A stretch of 64,000 nt of DNA, taken from positions 129,084,695 to 129,148,694 of the forward strand of contig CM070904.1 in NCBI GenBank assembly GCA_036417435.1, read 5' to 3'. This stretch comes from Inia geoffrensis. Its lineage: Eukaryota; Chordata; Mammalia; Artiodactyla; Iniidae. Below are positions 1 to 12,580 of this stretch, piece after piece. The notes under the pieces are model-generated. The model had not been told where the DNA came from. It saw only the letters and a program-made list of their open reading frames with translations, and searched no databases. A program made the position numbers and the translations under genes. The stretch's first letter is position 1. Each line of letters opens with the position of its first letter.

Positions 1-1177
1 AGGGATCATCAAAGCTGATTGAACAGAACAGAACGTTTGCAGCCAGCACCCCTGGATGGGTTTTAGGAAGTTCTCTGAAACCCTCAAATGGTGCGCTGAT
101 TTTTTCTTTACTTTGGTCTGTGTGTCCTCTGAAAAGGATGTCCGGAGTTTTTTTTTTTTAGATTCTCACACAGTTTCATGACCCCCAAAGTTCAACAACC
201 ACTCACTAGCCCAGAGGCTGTGAAAAAAAGGCGATGTCCGTTTAAAAGACTCCTGTATGCAGAGCATTAATGAGTATGAGAGGGACTCATAGGTACTGGC
301 CTTGGTCAAATGAAGCCCACCCACGCCCAGGGCACGCCCTTCCCGGAAGTTTCTAGCAACTGCGTCTTGCACATATCACATATATGACATGCATCATTCT
401 ATCAGTCTGCCGGGACCACTTTTGGCTGAATGCAGCTGAAACCTGGCCGAAAGCGGCTGTGCCGAAGAAGGGGTTTATTTTTCTAACCTGACCAGTTCTC
501 AGGCTGAGTGCACGGTCCAGGGCTGATGCACAAGCTCAGGGAACTAGACTTTCATCTCCCTTCACAGCCATCCTTAGGCTGTGGCTTCATGCTGCATCTC
601 TGGGTACCAGGTCCATTTTCCAGTCAGCAAGCGGGGGAGAGGGCAAAGGGTATGGGATCTGCCAGTTGTCTGTCTTTTTCTCACAAGGGAAACAAGAACC
701 TTCCTGGCAACTGCACTCAGTAGAATTCCTTTGTGTTTCATTATCGCACACTCGAACAGCCCCCCGCCCAGCTATAAGGGAGCCTGGTGCAGGGAGCATT
801 CTGTTCACTAATTGGTTGTCATGTAACCATAAACCAACTAGAAATCCTGTTATAGGATGGAGGAATAGGGACCAGTGCCAATTGCACAACCCCAAGTGGA
901 GCCCGTACATATGCACGGGAGCATGTGTGTCTGGACCCATTCCTGCACCGTGAAGCAGCAAGCATGCATTATTCGGTCAGTTGGGCCTGAAAACTGGCCT
1001 AATACTTTCATTGTGAAAGTACAGCCTGGGGCTGTAACTTACAGACCTGCATCCATTAATGCCATTAGAGTCAAAGCTGAATATCATATGATTTTAAACT
1101 ATTCCAATGTAACTCCAACAAAAGTGCATGACACAGCTTGGGACGTGGTGAAAAATTCCTGATGGAAGCAAACTGCA
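1..1177. other. Unassigned non-coding stretch
   Basis: I recognise no gene or repeat family here. The overlapping short open frames (up to 124 codons on the minus strand) resemble no protein I know and have no coding context. There is a short T-run near 149-160. Confidence 0.5.
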
Positions 1178-1289
1178 TTTTCTTTTCAGTTTTATTGAGA
1201 TATAATTGACGTACAGCACCGTCTAAGTTGAAGGTTTATGAGTTTAGCGAGTTAAGCTTATAAGTTTAATGGAAAATACCTTTTAAAAG
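1178..1289 (-). mobile_element. L1 3'-end fragment
   Basis: The phrase 'ttttattgagatataattga' near 1190 is a hallmark of the antisense 3' end of mammalian L1 elements. Only about 110 bp can be followed before the next SINE, and nothing similar resumes after that SINE, so the fragment is short and old. Subfamily was not assigned. Confidence 0.55.
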
Positions 1290-1301
1290 AAATGATCTAC
1301 A

Positions 1302-1508
1302 GGGCATCCCTGGTGGCGCAGTGGTTGAGAGTCCACCTGCCGATGCAGGGGACACGGGTTCGTGCCCCGGTCTGGGAGGATCCCACATGCCGCGGAGCGG
1401 CTGGGCCCACGAGCCGTGGCCGCTGAGCCTGTGCGTCCGGAGCCTGTGCTCCGCAACGGGAGAGGCCACAACAGTGAGAGGCCCATGTACGTCCAAAAAA
1501 AAAAAAAA
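1302..1508 (+). mobile_element. CHR-type tRNA-derived SINE, short form
   Basis: The element starts with the tRNA-like head, with an A box at 'tggcgcagtgg' and a B-box-like 'gggttcgtgcc'. It then has the CHR body and ends in an A-tail. The TSD is aaatgatctaca (1290-1301) against aaatgacctaca (1506-1517), with one mismatch. The first bases read gggcatccct where most copies read gggcttccct. Confidence 0.93.
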
Positions 1509-3312
1509 TGACCTACAAGAAAAGAATAAATGAAGCAACCACCTGTGCCTAATTCAGCCAAAGTTCCACTTCTGCGCAGACTCTCCAGGGCACCTCTGTT
1601 ATCAACAAAAAATGCCATGAGCCTCCGAACTAGGACCCTACGCCTGGGGCTGGGGCCGGCAATGACGTGGGTCACCCGCGAAGAATTTTGATGGAAGAAA
1701 AGTGGGTGCCGGAAGTGATGAGATGTAGGTCTTGGACCAAATGACCAAACGGGTGTATAAATGTACAGAGAGTGACTGTTCAGACAGTGATATAGAATTT
1801 GAGTTTGAGGAAATAATACTGACATTATTATTGTGATAATGCCTCGAATTCTAACTAAAAGCATTCTCCGCACAGGATAACGGCCAGCCTCCTGGGATCA
1901 CACCTACCATTGCCCATCTCTCTCTCTGTTTTGGGGGACGTTTCGTTAAGAAATTTTTGCAACGTGGTGTTTTTCCAAAGGCCAAGCACCCACTAATGAA
2001 TGGTAGCATTTCACCAGAAACTAAGTATGAATATAAACTTGAAAGCATTCTCTCCCTTGGGAAACTTCCATTTTCTTTACATTAACTCTGAAGTTTTAAT
2101 TTGAAAACCTTGTATTTCAAAGAGATGCTACTGGAAAATACAGTGTTCAAATTTTCCCTCCTGTTTATGACTATATAATAGTTGTCCTGAACATGGTAGA
2201 TCTGTCTGGATCAAAATGTAATACATGAGGAAGAAAATACCGAGTGTAATATCCTTACAGAAGTACCCACAGCTTAAGAAAAAAGAGTAAGGTTTTCTTT
2301 GTTTCCAGAAGAGAAAACTCAAAATACATGGATACTTGCTCAGCCTTTTAGAGAGATAATTTGAGAACGAATTCAGATCATAGATTCTCTTTCACGGTTA
2401 CCCAGGATGGTATTTTTTAAGTCTTCCAAAGTACCTTTGATTTATGTTTTCTCTACACCCAAAGGAATAACTGTAAGGTGATTCAGAAGCTGTAATTTTG
2501 GGAAATGTCAGTCCTTTCATTTAGTTTCTGAGGATAAATTTAAATCCCTGTTTCTTTAACATAAATATTCTTTGTTGATCGCAGCTCTAAAATATTTTTG
2601 TAGAGGTAGATTTCATGTCGTCTGATTCTTTAAGAGGATCTCGAAGCAGTCTACAACAGCTTGTGAATCTTTAAAATGTCCCGGTGGGAGCCGCGCACAA
2701 AACTAAAGAGACGCCCCAGGGAAAAAGGTGTAGGCGCTGCACGTGCCATGGCGGAAGTGTTCGCTGTACGAACACGTGCTGGGTGGCCGGCACAGCTTCT
2801 GCTCAAGGTGCTCCGGTCTCTCCGATGAGAGACAGCCAGAATTTCCTTATCCGGACAGACTCAGGAAGACCAAGATAACGCATTGTCAGGCCACAGAGCG
2901 CCAGACCTTAGCAGAGAACTCTCTGGGCGCAAGATGAACAGAGGGTCCCATTTGAGACCTGAAAAATCACATCCGGGAGCTCCTTGGCGCGTCCTTGGCA
3001 TGCGTGGGGTCCCCTCCTTGGAGACACAGGTCTCCCTCCACCGTCTCCTTCCTGCCCCGCCCCCAGGGAGCTTCCTACACAACGTGTCCTAGGGATGCTC
3101 TTCCATCCCTGGCCTTGGGTGTTTCCCTTGTTAGACCCATGACCCTTTCCTCCAGAGAACTGACCTCACTTTGCAATTACACCTTCTGTAATATGATTGT
3201 TTCCGTGACGTCTGCACCCCCATGAGACTCGGGGCTCTACTCCCCACTGCACCCCTGGCTGCACAATAAACACTTGTGGAGGGAGAAAGGAAGGGAAGGG
3301 GAGAGGGTTGCT

Positions 3313-3332
3313 GGGGATGGGACAGGGTGGGG
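3313..3332 (+). other. Potential G-quadruplex motif
   Basis: Four G-runs (4, 3, 3 and 4 Gs) are separated by loops of 2, 3 and 1 bases. This meets the usual G3+N1-7 rule. More G-runs follow up to about 3356. It is not near any recognised promoter, so a role is not implied. Confidence 0.6.
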
Positions 3333-4214
3333 CGGTGGTCGGGGTTGAGGGGGGGTCACATTGCTGAGCCACCCGAATTCCCGCATGGATGGTCTGGTCT
3401 GACGGCCCCTACGGAGCTCAAAATGGGAACCGAACACAGAATTCATTTGGCTGCGGGCTTCGGTTGTATCCGAAGGCAGCCAGCCAGCCACTGCCAGCCG
3501 GAGAGCACGCATCTCCTTCGTTTGGAGAACTCGGCCAACCTCCTTGCGGCTCCTGCACCATTTTTAAGGTCGCTTTCAAGCAGCATCGTCTGTCGTGCCT
3601 AGAGTTGCTTAAAGGAACAAAAGTGCCATCACGTTTTATAAAAATAATTTTATACCCAGAGATCTGAATGTATGGTACGTTTCTGAAAATTGCCTACAGG
3701 CGTCTGGTTTGAATACCATTGCCCGTGACTTTACAGCTCAACTTCACCAAAAGAGAGGGGCTGCCACAGACCAACAGGAGCTCAGCTGAAATTCCTTTTA
3801 GTCTTCTGGAGAAACTTAGGAACTTTAACTGCTCCTACCAGCCTGGTGCTGTGCAAAACAAATCGTTTCCACTGCTGCTTTTTCCTCCTGAGTTATCCAT
3901 ACACATCCAGTGTTAAATGAAGAAAGACAAAACGATGCCTGAGTTCTGCAAAGTCAACCTGAACCTCACATCAGGGGAAGCGCTTGACTCTTTGTGTCAC
4001 AAGTGGAAGTCCACGAGGAGGTCAGCTCAGAATGTTGGAGATACAGCTGCATCTGCGAACATGGGTGGCTGTGGCTAGCTCGTATCCCCCTGTCTGGCCT
4101 GAACCACATTCTAGAAAACCCACTTCCACCCCGGAAGATCAGATGTGATCTCCACCAGGCCAACCGCTCTCCCAGCACTTAGAGAAGCCTGCTTTGCCCT
4201 GCACCTGAGCTCTT

Positions 4215-4235
4215 GAGAGAGAGAGAGAGAGGAGA
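4215..4235. repeat. (GA)n microsatellite
   Basis: About eight GA dinucleotides run without interruption, followed by an imperfect GGAGAG end. It is a short simple repeat. Confidence 0.85.
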
Positions 4236-4889
4236 GTGGGGAGTTTCCTAAAGAGAAAAATGAGTGGGCATTTCACTGTTCATGTTGACTGCTCTCGAAC
4301 AGGTTCATTTGTTTTGAATTCACACTCTTAATAAAAGTGGTTTTGTACCAACACCTCTCCACTCAAGCACTGTTGTTGGAAATTCAAAGCCCTCTGTGCC
4401 TGCCATGGAGATCAATGCAAGTTTGCAATGTATTGAATCCAGATACTATTATATGTGGGTAGTAGACCAGGTCTTCCGGACTTACTGTTGGTCAGTGGCT
4501 GGGCAGCAAAGGATGCGTCTGTTTCTAATTTTGGTTTTGTTTTTAACCAGTGAGCTTGTTCATGATTCATTCTAAGGACGGAATTCTTTAAAAAGTCTTT
4601 CAGGCAATAGAGGAACTGATTCCCTCTCCTATTCTGGTTTATTGTTGTTTCGTTTCGTCCACTTTTGTTTTTTTCTTCCTGTAAAGATAACACATGAAGA
4701 AATAATGAGTCATGGTCACTTCTTCCCTTCGGTGTCCCTCATAGTGGACATAAAACACTGATTCTATTTTTGTCTAGATCTCATCTGTGTCTTGGTTCAT
4801 TTTGTAGAAGAAACTTCTAGACTGGTTATATGACTTTTTTAAAAGAAATGATAAAGTTGGACTCATGTTTCTAGCCAGGAGGTGTAACC

Positions 4890-5884
4890 AGCTCTGAACT
4901 TGCCTACCTACCATAAACAATGAGAATACTGGACAAAATACAGGAAACAGCAGTTTTCAGACACTGGACCAACGTCAGTGTGTCAGTGCAGGATTTTGAG
5001 AGAAGGAAAACAAATGAGGTGAATGCCGCCATGGCCCCAGATTTCCACCGGGAGGCACTTTCTGGACCACAGCACAGGGAGAGGGAATCCAAGCAGGTCG
5101 TAAAGATCTCGCTGACTTGATTACCGGGGACTGGAGTTCAGAGGAGCCAAGGAGACCAGAATTTGTGGAGCAGAGTACTGGAGTGGAATGAGCTACACAG
5201 AAAAACATGCTCTTTGCGAGGCCTCCTTCCGTGCCCTTGAGTCTCTGGGTGAAAATCATAACGTGCCTGCATAGCACCAACTCTCCAAGGTCAGGGAAAC
5301 AACTATTAGGGGGTTTGTAAGGTTAACCATTTCCAGACCTCACACAGTTCCAACCAGTCAAGTGGAGAGAACTCACAGAACGTACAGGGCATTCAGAAAA
5401 GAACTCAGAAAGGTCATACATTAGTCATAGATAAAACTAGCCCAACAGTAAAGGCTACTCTAAACCTGTCATTAAAAACTTAACAGCAAGACTCAAAAAT
5501 ATCAATCTGATTCAAAAATAATTTAACAGACTGCCAAAAAACCCTGCAATACTATTTAAAGGAAGACCAAAGAAACCAAAAAAAAAAAAAAAAAAAACTG
5601 GACATTCAATAATACAATAGTCACAATGTCCAATATATCCAGTCAAAACTTACTACATGCAAAGGTGTGAAAAAATGTGACACATCACCGTGATAAAGAC
5701 CAGTCATGGAGACAGACCCAGAAATGATGTAGATGGTGAAGAAATGATGGAATTAGCAGAGAAGGACTTTAAAACAGTTGTTATAAATATGCTTAAGAAT
5801 TTTAAGGAAAATAACATAATGAAGAGAGAAATAGAAGATAAAACCAAAGGAAACTGATAAGCTGGATAATACAGATCTGAAATA
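4890..5884 (+). mobile_element. Old L1 5' region (5'UTR/ORF1-upstream type)
   Basis: The stretch carries phrases typical of the region upstream of and at ORF1 in old (L1M-type) elements. Examples are 'ggacattcaataatacaata' near 5601 and 'gaaggactttaaaacagttg' near 5760. The frame is degraded and no ORF1 protein can be read. An A-run lies at 5578-5597. The next SINE interrupts or follows it. Confidence 0.55.
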
Positions 5885-6097
5885 GGGCTTCCCTGGTGGC
5901 GTGGTGGTTGAGAGTCCGCCTGCCGATGCGGGGGACATGGGTTCGTGCCCCGGTCCGGGAGGATCCCACATGCCGCGGAGCGGCTGGGCCTGTGAGCCAT
6001 GGCCGCTGTGCCTGCGCGTCCGGAGCCTGTGCTGCTCTGCAACGGGAGAGGCCCCAACAGTGAGAGGCCCGCATACCACAAAAAAAAGAAAAAAAAA
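5885..6097 (+). mobile_element. CHR-type SINE, short form
   Basis: This is a full-length short CHR SINE with the tRNA-like head, CHR body and an A-rich tail broken by G. It has a small head variant (gtggtggttg for gcagtggttg) and an extra CTG near 6031. I could not define a convincing TSD. Confidence 0.9.
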
Positions 6098-6109
6098 TTC
6101 TCCACACGT

Positions 6110-6990
6110 TTGCCAATCCAGAGGATCTAATTTCTTTTTATCTTTTAATATGAAAATACCTCAAACATACACAAAAGTATAGAAAAGGGTATGATGAACT
6201 CCCTGAGCTCATCACTCATGTCAACATTTCACCCAAATTCTACTCTTTGTGTTTCATTTGACCTCTTAAAGCTTTTTAAAAAAACTCTGGAGTATTGAAA
6301 ACAAATCTCAGATAGCATATCATTCCACTCATAAATACTCCAGTGTTCATCTCTAACAAATACTTAATCAAGGCTAAACACACACACATAATACCATTAT
6401 TACACCCAAAAGATTAGCAATGATTTCTTTCTATTGCCTGATAACCAATCTGCCTTTGATTTTCCTGATTGTCTCAGAAACGCCTTTATGGTTTATGTGC
6501 CCTACTCTTCGCTTTCAGATAATATGACTCATCATTCTTTTGGAATCTTAACAGTTTACCTCCTCTTCTGGTTTTTCCAAGCCACTTACTTCTTAGAAAC
6601 AGTCTGATCATTTTCCGGGTCACTAGTCCAACAGAACGCCTCACTTCTGGCTTTGGCTGGCTGACGCAGTGGCGCATCGTTTAAATCTCAACTTCCCATT
6701 TGCTGTGAATGGGCAGTTAGGTCTAAAGGCTTGACTGGATTCAGGTTCAATCTATCAACAACAGTACTTCTCAGGTGGGTCTGAGACCTTCCTATTGCAG
6801 AGCTTCAGGGGGTACACGATGTCTAGCTGCCCCACTTTTGGCAACATTAAGGTAAATGAAAGGCATCAGCTGTTGTCAGCCTGTCAACTCTTCACCTAAT
6901 GGTTTTAGCTGCCCCTTGGAATGATCATTTTAAATTATCTTTGCCACTTTGATAGCTGAGAAATGAGAGCCGTCTGTTTTAGTTGGTTGA
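6110..6990. mobile_element. Old L1M-type 3' UTR remnant
   Basis: Phrases such as 'aaacatacacaaaagtatag', 'cccaaattctac' and 'ttttcctgattgtctcag' recur in old mammalian L1 3' UTRs. The later text ('cacctaatggttttagctgcc') fits the same family. No coding remnant is visible. I am unsure of the element's strand, and the antisense direction seems likelier. Confidence 0.5.
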
Positions 6991-7012
6991 TGTTATTTGC
7001 TGCTTATTTTTC

Positions 7013-7237
7013 TTTCTTTTTTTTTTTTTTTTTTTTTTTTTTTTGCGATACGCTGGCCTCTCACTGTTGTGGCCTCTCCCGTTGCGGAGCACAGGCTCTG
7101 GACGCGCAGGCTCAGTGGCCATGGCTCACGGGCCCAGCCACCCTGCGGCATGTGAGATCTTCCCGGACCGGGGCACAAACCCGTGCCCCCTGCATCTGCA
7201 GGCAGACTCTCAACCACTGCGCCACCAGGGAAGCCCT
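7013..7237 (-). mobile_element. CHR-type SINE, short form
   Basis: The minus-strand element shows as a long T-run followed by the reverse-complemented CHR body, ending 'ccaccagggaagccc'. A perfect 13-bp TSD, ctgcttatttttc, lies at 7000-7012 and 7238-7250. The perfect duplication and long tail mark a young insertion. Confidence 0.96.
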
Positions 7238-7250
7238 CTGCTTATTTTTC

Positions 7251-9149
7251 AAGTCAAGGGATTCCTCCATGATTCGTCTCCCTACCTCCTTGCCAGGTCT
7301 CCTTGCTGGGTCTTGATCATCTCTGGTCTACTCCTTGTCTTTGCCCTTCTCCTCAAGCCCTTTGAACTGCCTGATGCAGAAACCATTCCATGCACAGCTC
7401 CTAGGAATTGTCTCCACATTCTGAGCCACGGGTAGGTATGAGATGTCAGCCCCTGATTCCAGCTCACTGATGGACAGGCTGCAAAGCCACCAATTCTACA
7501 TCCTGTGCCTGTCATGGTCCACACTGCAGAATGGGAGAAGTTTAGTGGAACATTAAGTCTGTTCATTCCTAACTCACCTCTTAATTTCCAGATTCCCTTT
7601 CTAAGACACAGGCATGAGTCTGTATGGGCTGGGCCATGGGCAGTTTGTGGAATAGACACTGTCCTGGATTACAATGGCCCCTCCCCTCCCGAGTTGGCTT
7701 TGGGTCACCCTGTGTTCTTCCCCTCTCCTTCCCCTTCAGACGACTTATCTCCCAGGAAGCTCCAAAGGCTCTCAACAAACATGACCTTGGTGACATCAGC
7801 CCAGAGGCCACAGAGACATGCCCAAATCTGTCTGACTCTTGGGATGAGCACAAGTTAGTCTGGGCCTCGGGAACCCTGTCCCCACTAAACAGTGACATAG
7901 AGCAATGTGGTCAGTTTTCTCAGAGCTATGAGGCACGGCTACCAAAAGATTTTTTTAAAGGAAAACAATGTAAAAAATCTTCTTAGTAATCCAGGTATCT
8001 TTGTGAAAAATGTTGAAAATCCCCCGCGGGACTTTGTAGGAAAGAAAGACTTGGGAAACACTGTTGTGACTGCTGCCACACCCACCCCTCACCCACGGGG
8101 AGCATGTAGAACAGCTACAAGGCAGGCTTTTCCGTTCCCTGTCACAAGAAACTCTCTTGAGCTACAGGTCCTGATCAAGGGCATGTTTGGAATTTGGTGT
8201 ATCTTGTTTTTTACCAGTTTTTGTCATCTACTGGTTTGAGGGGATTCCAATACAGAGTCCCTGTTGGAATGGTGAGGGGCACAGGGATGGACTCCAGCTA
8301 GTGACCATGGCAGCAGTAACATTTACACATCCACGGAGCACAGAGGGGGATAACGGTTGAGTTTGGAGTGCTGTGAAGGCAGGATTTTGTCACTGAGTGG
8401 CCCTGGGTCCCAGACCCCTCTCTCAAAAAGGCCCCCAAGGGGAAATTATTCACACCTTAAAAACAGCAAAATGAAGGACACGGGATTCTCTTACTAATCA
8501 TTCACATAGATGCTTATTTTATCTTTGGAAAAGTAATGTAGAGGTGTTGGTTCCCATTTTCACAATTAAGAAACTATCAGTTCCCACTCTGCTCCTGACC
8601 CCACGGCCCCACTGAGGCCACTGGCCGCCCCCTTCCTCAGTCTGTTTCCCCTCTGCCAGCTCCCCAGCCTGCTTCCTTCTCTCCAGCCAAAAAGCCAGTG
8701 GATCCCAAACACTCTTTTACTAGAGTTGTCCCATTCTCTTCTTTCTCTTCAGAATGGATTTATTCCAGGTAAATCTCAATTCATTTTATCTTATTCAGGG
8801 AGCAGCTGCCAAGCATGAACGACAGTGGGGAAGGCACTTGAAGAGCACGTGGACCCCTCAGCAATTTTGAGTTTGGACAGTCAGTCCTTCTCCCTGTGTG
8901 GCTGGATTAAGGGCACTGTGGAGCTGCCCAGCTCTCAGGTTCTGGGAGAATGTGACCAAGGCACCAAGTCTTCAGAGTTCCCCAGGCTGGGCTCCCACCA
9001 CCCCACCTCCAGCCCACCGTGATCTCTCCTGGAACTCTCAGAACAGCAGAGCTGCCCTTTCTTTCAGACTGAGCTTCCTTCCCTTGCTGTCTGTAGTTTA
9101 AAAACAGCACCAACCCACTCCTCCCATCCAGATGTGCATTCTCTGCACC
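7251..9149. other. Unassigned non-coding stretch
   Basis: No gene or repeat family was recognised. Several overlapping open frames of 60-125 codons on both strands resemble no known protein. Confidence 0.45.
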
Positions 9150-9440
9150 CTCCCCTTGAAGCTACAAGAACTGTAACTGCTTCACCCAGCAGAGTATGGC
9201 CAAGTGATGCTGTGTGATGTCTGAAGTGGGACAGAAGGGACCACCTACTTTCTGCCATTTCTCTGGAACATTTGCTCTTGAAATCCTGACCGCCATGTAC
9301 GGGGTCCTATGAGGCTGCCATGCTTGCAGGAAGCCCAAGCCACATGGGAGGCCATGAGAAGAGCTCTGGTCAAACATCAGCCTTCAAGTCACCCCAGCCC
9401 AAGCACCAGACATGTGCGTGAGGAAGCCTCCAGAAGATCC
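9150..9440 (+). mobile_element. MaLR (MLT1-like) LTR fragment
   Basis: The text around 'ccatgcttgcaggaagccca' and 'ccacatgggaggccatgag' matches the internal part of old MLT1-type LTRs. Both ends are too diverged to place, and neither a TSD nor internal retroviral sequence is seen. Confidence 0.4.
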
Positions 9441-10795
9441 TGGATTCAAAGATTCTGAGTTCAAAGGAAGTTATGCCATCAGTACGCTCATGGTGGAATC
9501 ATTTGCATCAGCCATGAGTCATCCAATAAGGAAGGTGGCAGGTAAAGGGCCACATCCATGCAGTGGACTTTGCGACAACTTCATATGAGGACAGTAGAAA
9601 CAGGACATGCTGTTGTGTGCATTTCCTGAGGGAGACAGATACGTGCGCACTGAAAATAGTTCTGGATAAAGTAATTTAAAAAGAAAAGAGACAAAACCCT
9701 GGAGATGGTGCTCGCATACAACAGGAAGCTTTTACAGGAATGTTCATTGCGGCCCTAGGGCCTTAGCAAAGACATGGGAACAACCTCAAGCCAGCAAACG
9801 GGAGGGAAGACCTCTTCATTATTACCCAGCAAGGTGATAAAACTATACAGAAAGTAAAGCCGGGGAAAGGAGCACCCAGGGTTCAGGGTGATGATCAGCT
9901 TCCGGTGGCAGAAGCCAGGAGGATGGGCAGGTGTAGAAAAACCATGTGGTGACATGTAGGTCATTGTCAACGTGCCAGCTTTCATTTTGGGTGGTGAGTT
10001 CAAAGGTGCTTAACAATAACTAGTAAGGAAATAAACAAATGTGGGGCAGCCACGTATCGACCACGAGGGTAGACCAGGAATCGAGGACTGTGGTGAATCC
10101 GATTCTGTGTCTATGAGGCCCAACAGAGCACAGAAGGAGACTATGGATACGGGAGGAGAGAAGGTGTAAAAAGCAGTTCTTTCAAGAGGCTGGGCAGTGA
10201 AGGGGAGAAGAAAACAAGGGAGCAGCCAGAGGAGCAGGTAAAGTCCCCAGGTGGTTTTGTGTGTGTTTGTTCTTAGTTTATTTGCTACTGGGAATCACCC
10301 AGTAGCTGGAAACACGGAGGATGCAGGATCAAGGGAGATTCAGGACTGACATCCTTGAGGAGGTGAGAGGGAGTGTGACCTGGAGCTAGGGGAGCAGACC
10401 CACTCTCCTTCCCAAGCAGCAGAGCCGCCTGCGAAGGAGCCCGTCCCCACCTGACAAGGTGTGGTCCTCCATCAGGGGAGCGTGGTGCCAGGTGTGAACT
10501 GAGAGTGTGGCACTGGCACGCTGCTCCGGGAGTATCTTCCTTCCTTCTCGAGGGTAAGAAACAGTTCATACGACCTCAGGCTTCCTGCAGGTGCTGCGTG
10601 CCACACGCAGGGTCCCCAGGTCCCCACCCACATCTCCCAAGGACCCAGCGGTGTCCGGTCACCTTGTGTGCCCAGGGGCAGCCAGGTTCCCAAAACCCCC
10701 CTCTGCCCTCCCAGGCACCGGGGGCCTAGTTCTCCCTCCAACAGGGCTGGGCGGCTGGGAATCGGCCTCACCCTGAGTCAAACTCATCACTCAGA
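9441..10795. other. Unassigned non-coding stretch
   Basis: This is ordinary sequence with no recognised gene, RNA or repeat. Open frames near 10285-10776 overlap on both strands and look like chance frames in GC-rich DNA. Confidence 0.45.
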
Positions 10796-10808
10796 ATTGA
10801 GCCTGAGG

Positions 10809-11025
10809 AACTTCCCTGGCGGTCCAGTGGTTGGGACTTCACCTTCCAATGCAGGGGTTGCGAGTTCGATCCCTGGTCGGGGAGCTGAGATCCCACCTGC
10901 CTCGTGGTCAAAAAGCCAAGACACAAAACAGAAGCAATATTGTAACAAATTCAGTAAAGACTTTAAAAATGGTCCACATCAAAAAGAAAAAAAAAAAAAT
11001 CTTTAAAAAAACCCCCCAAAACAAA
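10809..11025 (+). mobile_element. CHR-superfamily SINE, variant with a different 3' body
   Basis: The head resembles CHR SINEs (cttccctggcggtccagtgg, B box gagttcgatcc). The body differs from the short copies: it reads 'cctcgtggtcaaaaagcc', then 'agcaatattgtaacaaattc'. This is an older CHR-related subfamily. The TSD aattgagcctgag lies at 10796-10808 and 11026-11038 and is perfect over 13 bp. Confidence 0.9.
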
Positions 11026-11038
11026 ATTGAGCCTGAGT

Positions 11039-12500
11039 GACACAATTTTACTTTCCTGAAAATTATTGTACTTTCTCTAAAAAGGGGATTTATGTGTTTG
11101 TAAGGAGGCTTTTCACCCTGTGGCTGGAAACTGATGCTTCCAACTCCTTCTGGAACATTCCTTTTGGGCTTCCCCTCCCTCCCCTCCCCCACAGAGCCTC
11201 CCACCAGTGGCGGCTGGACTCCCCTCCTTCTGGTCTCAGCCCGTCCTGGCCCACTGCCCAGTCATGCCCACTCCTGGACACACACGGCCAGTCGGGTCTC
11301 CACACAGTTCCCTCCACTTGCCTCCCTGTCTCCATCCCCACAGGACACTCGCCACGCCTCCCCCCCCCCACCGTGCACCCTGCAGCCCCCTGGAGCCCTG
11401 AGGCACCTTCTGATGAGACCAGGGAGAGAGGCTGACCTTGACCTCGGTGCTGCACTCCCTCTGCTCCCTGGGGAACTGGGAGCACGGACCGGACCTTGGC
11501 TGGAAGGGACAGGGGAGGCTCTGATTGACACCCCACCTCCCCCACACCTTTGCCTACCACCACCGCTTCTGGGCTGGAGGAGAAGGAGAGGGTGGGACGT
11601 GCTTTTCCAGGCTTGGTTTCTATGAATTATCTGGGTAACAACAAGAAACCTAGAAGAGGGACCCACGATACTACACACTGCATCACCTCCACGTTTCCCA
11701 AAAGTTGACACCTCCTGCTGTGCGGGAGGATGGTGAGGAATGAGGGCTGTGGCCTTCAGGGCAGAGATCTCCCACAGCCCTGTCATCCTGGACATGAGGG
11801 CCCCTAACAGGAGGGCGGTGGACGAAATCCAGTGGGTGGAGAGATGGAAACATCTGTAGACCCTCATGCTCGGGGCTGACCCTCCTCTCAGGAATTTTCA
11901 GAAACCATCTTGCTCCTGGCATAAGAATTTCCATTCCGTCCATTCCCTAGTCAAAATAAGAGACAGGTTTCCTAGGCAAGCAAGGAAACATCTCAAGAGA
12001 AGGGTTATACTGTTTTGAAATCTTATCAATGGTTTCCAGGGAAACCCGGGATGATGAATCACCGTCTTCCTAGGTAACTTGAAGAGGCACAGGGGAATGT
12101 ATTTGAATTCACAGTATGCATGTATTCAGTTATTTATTAAGGCAGAAAAGCATATTTCACTCACATCTGACATTTTAATTTTATTGTTGTATGTGCAGTA
12201 GCTCCTTGGGGAGGTCGGCGTTATTTGTATCACAAAGTTTAAAAATTATGGAATTTATGAATCACATGAGAATCGCAATCTTAATTAATATTACGTATCA
12301 CACTTTGGGAAAATAAAGATGTAAAGTAGTCACTAAGCTGCCAAATTTTGGTCAAAACCATTTGTAAATCGAAAGGCGGCAGCGTCTCCAGCATGCAACA
12401 GCATATTACATCAGTGGAAAAATGACCCAAAACATTGATGTTTCATACAGACCATCCTCACTGTGACCCTGTCTTGTCACTTACTTCTATACCTTATTTA
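11039..12500. other. Unassigned stretch with C-rich and AT-rich parts
   Basis: The first part (about 11160-11410) is C-rich on the plus strand, with a 9-C run near 11361. That composition explains the long minus-strand frame at 11262-11867 (201 codons), which resembles no protein I know. From about 12090 the sequence becomes AT-rich and looks single-copy. Confidence 0.45.
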
Positions 12501-12557
12501 CCAGTCAAAAAAAAAAAAAAAAATGTCTGGCAAGTCAATATCCAGTGCATCCTAGGG

Positions 12558-12580
12558 TTTATTTTATTTTATTTTATTTT
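12558..12580. repeat. (ATTTT)n simple repeat
   Basis: There are about four and a half ATTTT units, followed by 'gcatctattgagattact'. That phrase resembles antisense L1 ORF2, so a small L1 fragment may follow, but I cannot trace it further. Confidence 0.65.

Larger units (their letters stand above)
1518..4889. other. Unassigned non-coding stretch
   Basis: No gene, RNA or repeat family was recognised across this stretch apart from the separately listed G-rich motif and GA repeat. It includes a short Arg-rich open frame at 2675-2827 (50 residues, 'MSRWEPRTKLKRRPREKG' at its start), which has no supporting context. Most of the stretch is ordinary single-copy-looking sequence. Confidence 0.45.

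Noticed and set aside
11262..11867. Longest open frame in the window (201 codons, minus strand)
   Set aside because: It crosses a C-rich/G-rich tract where stops are rare, overlaps several other frames on both strands, and shows no domain, splice or promoter context.
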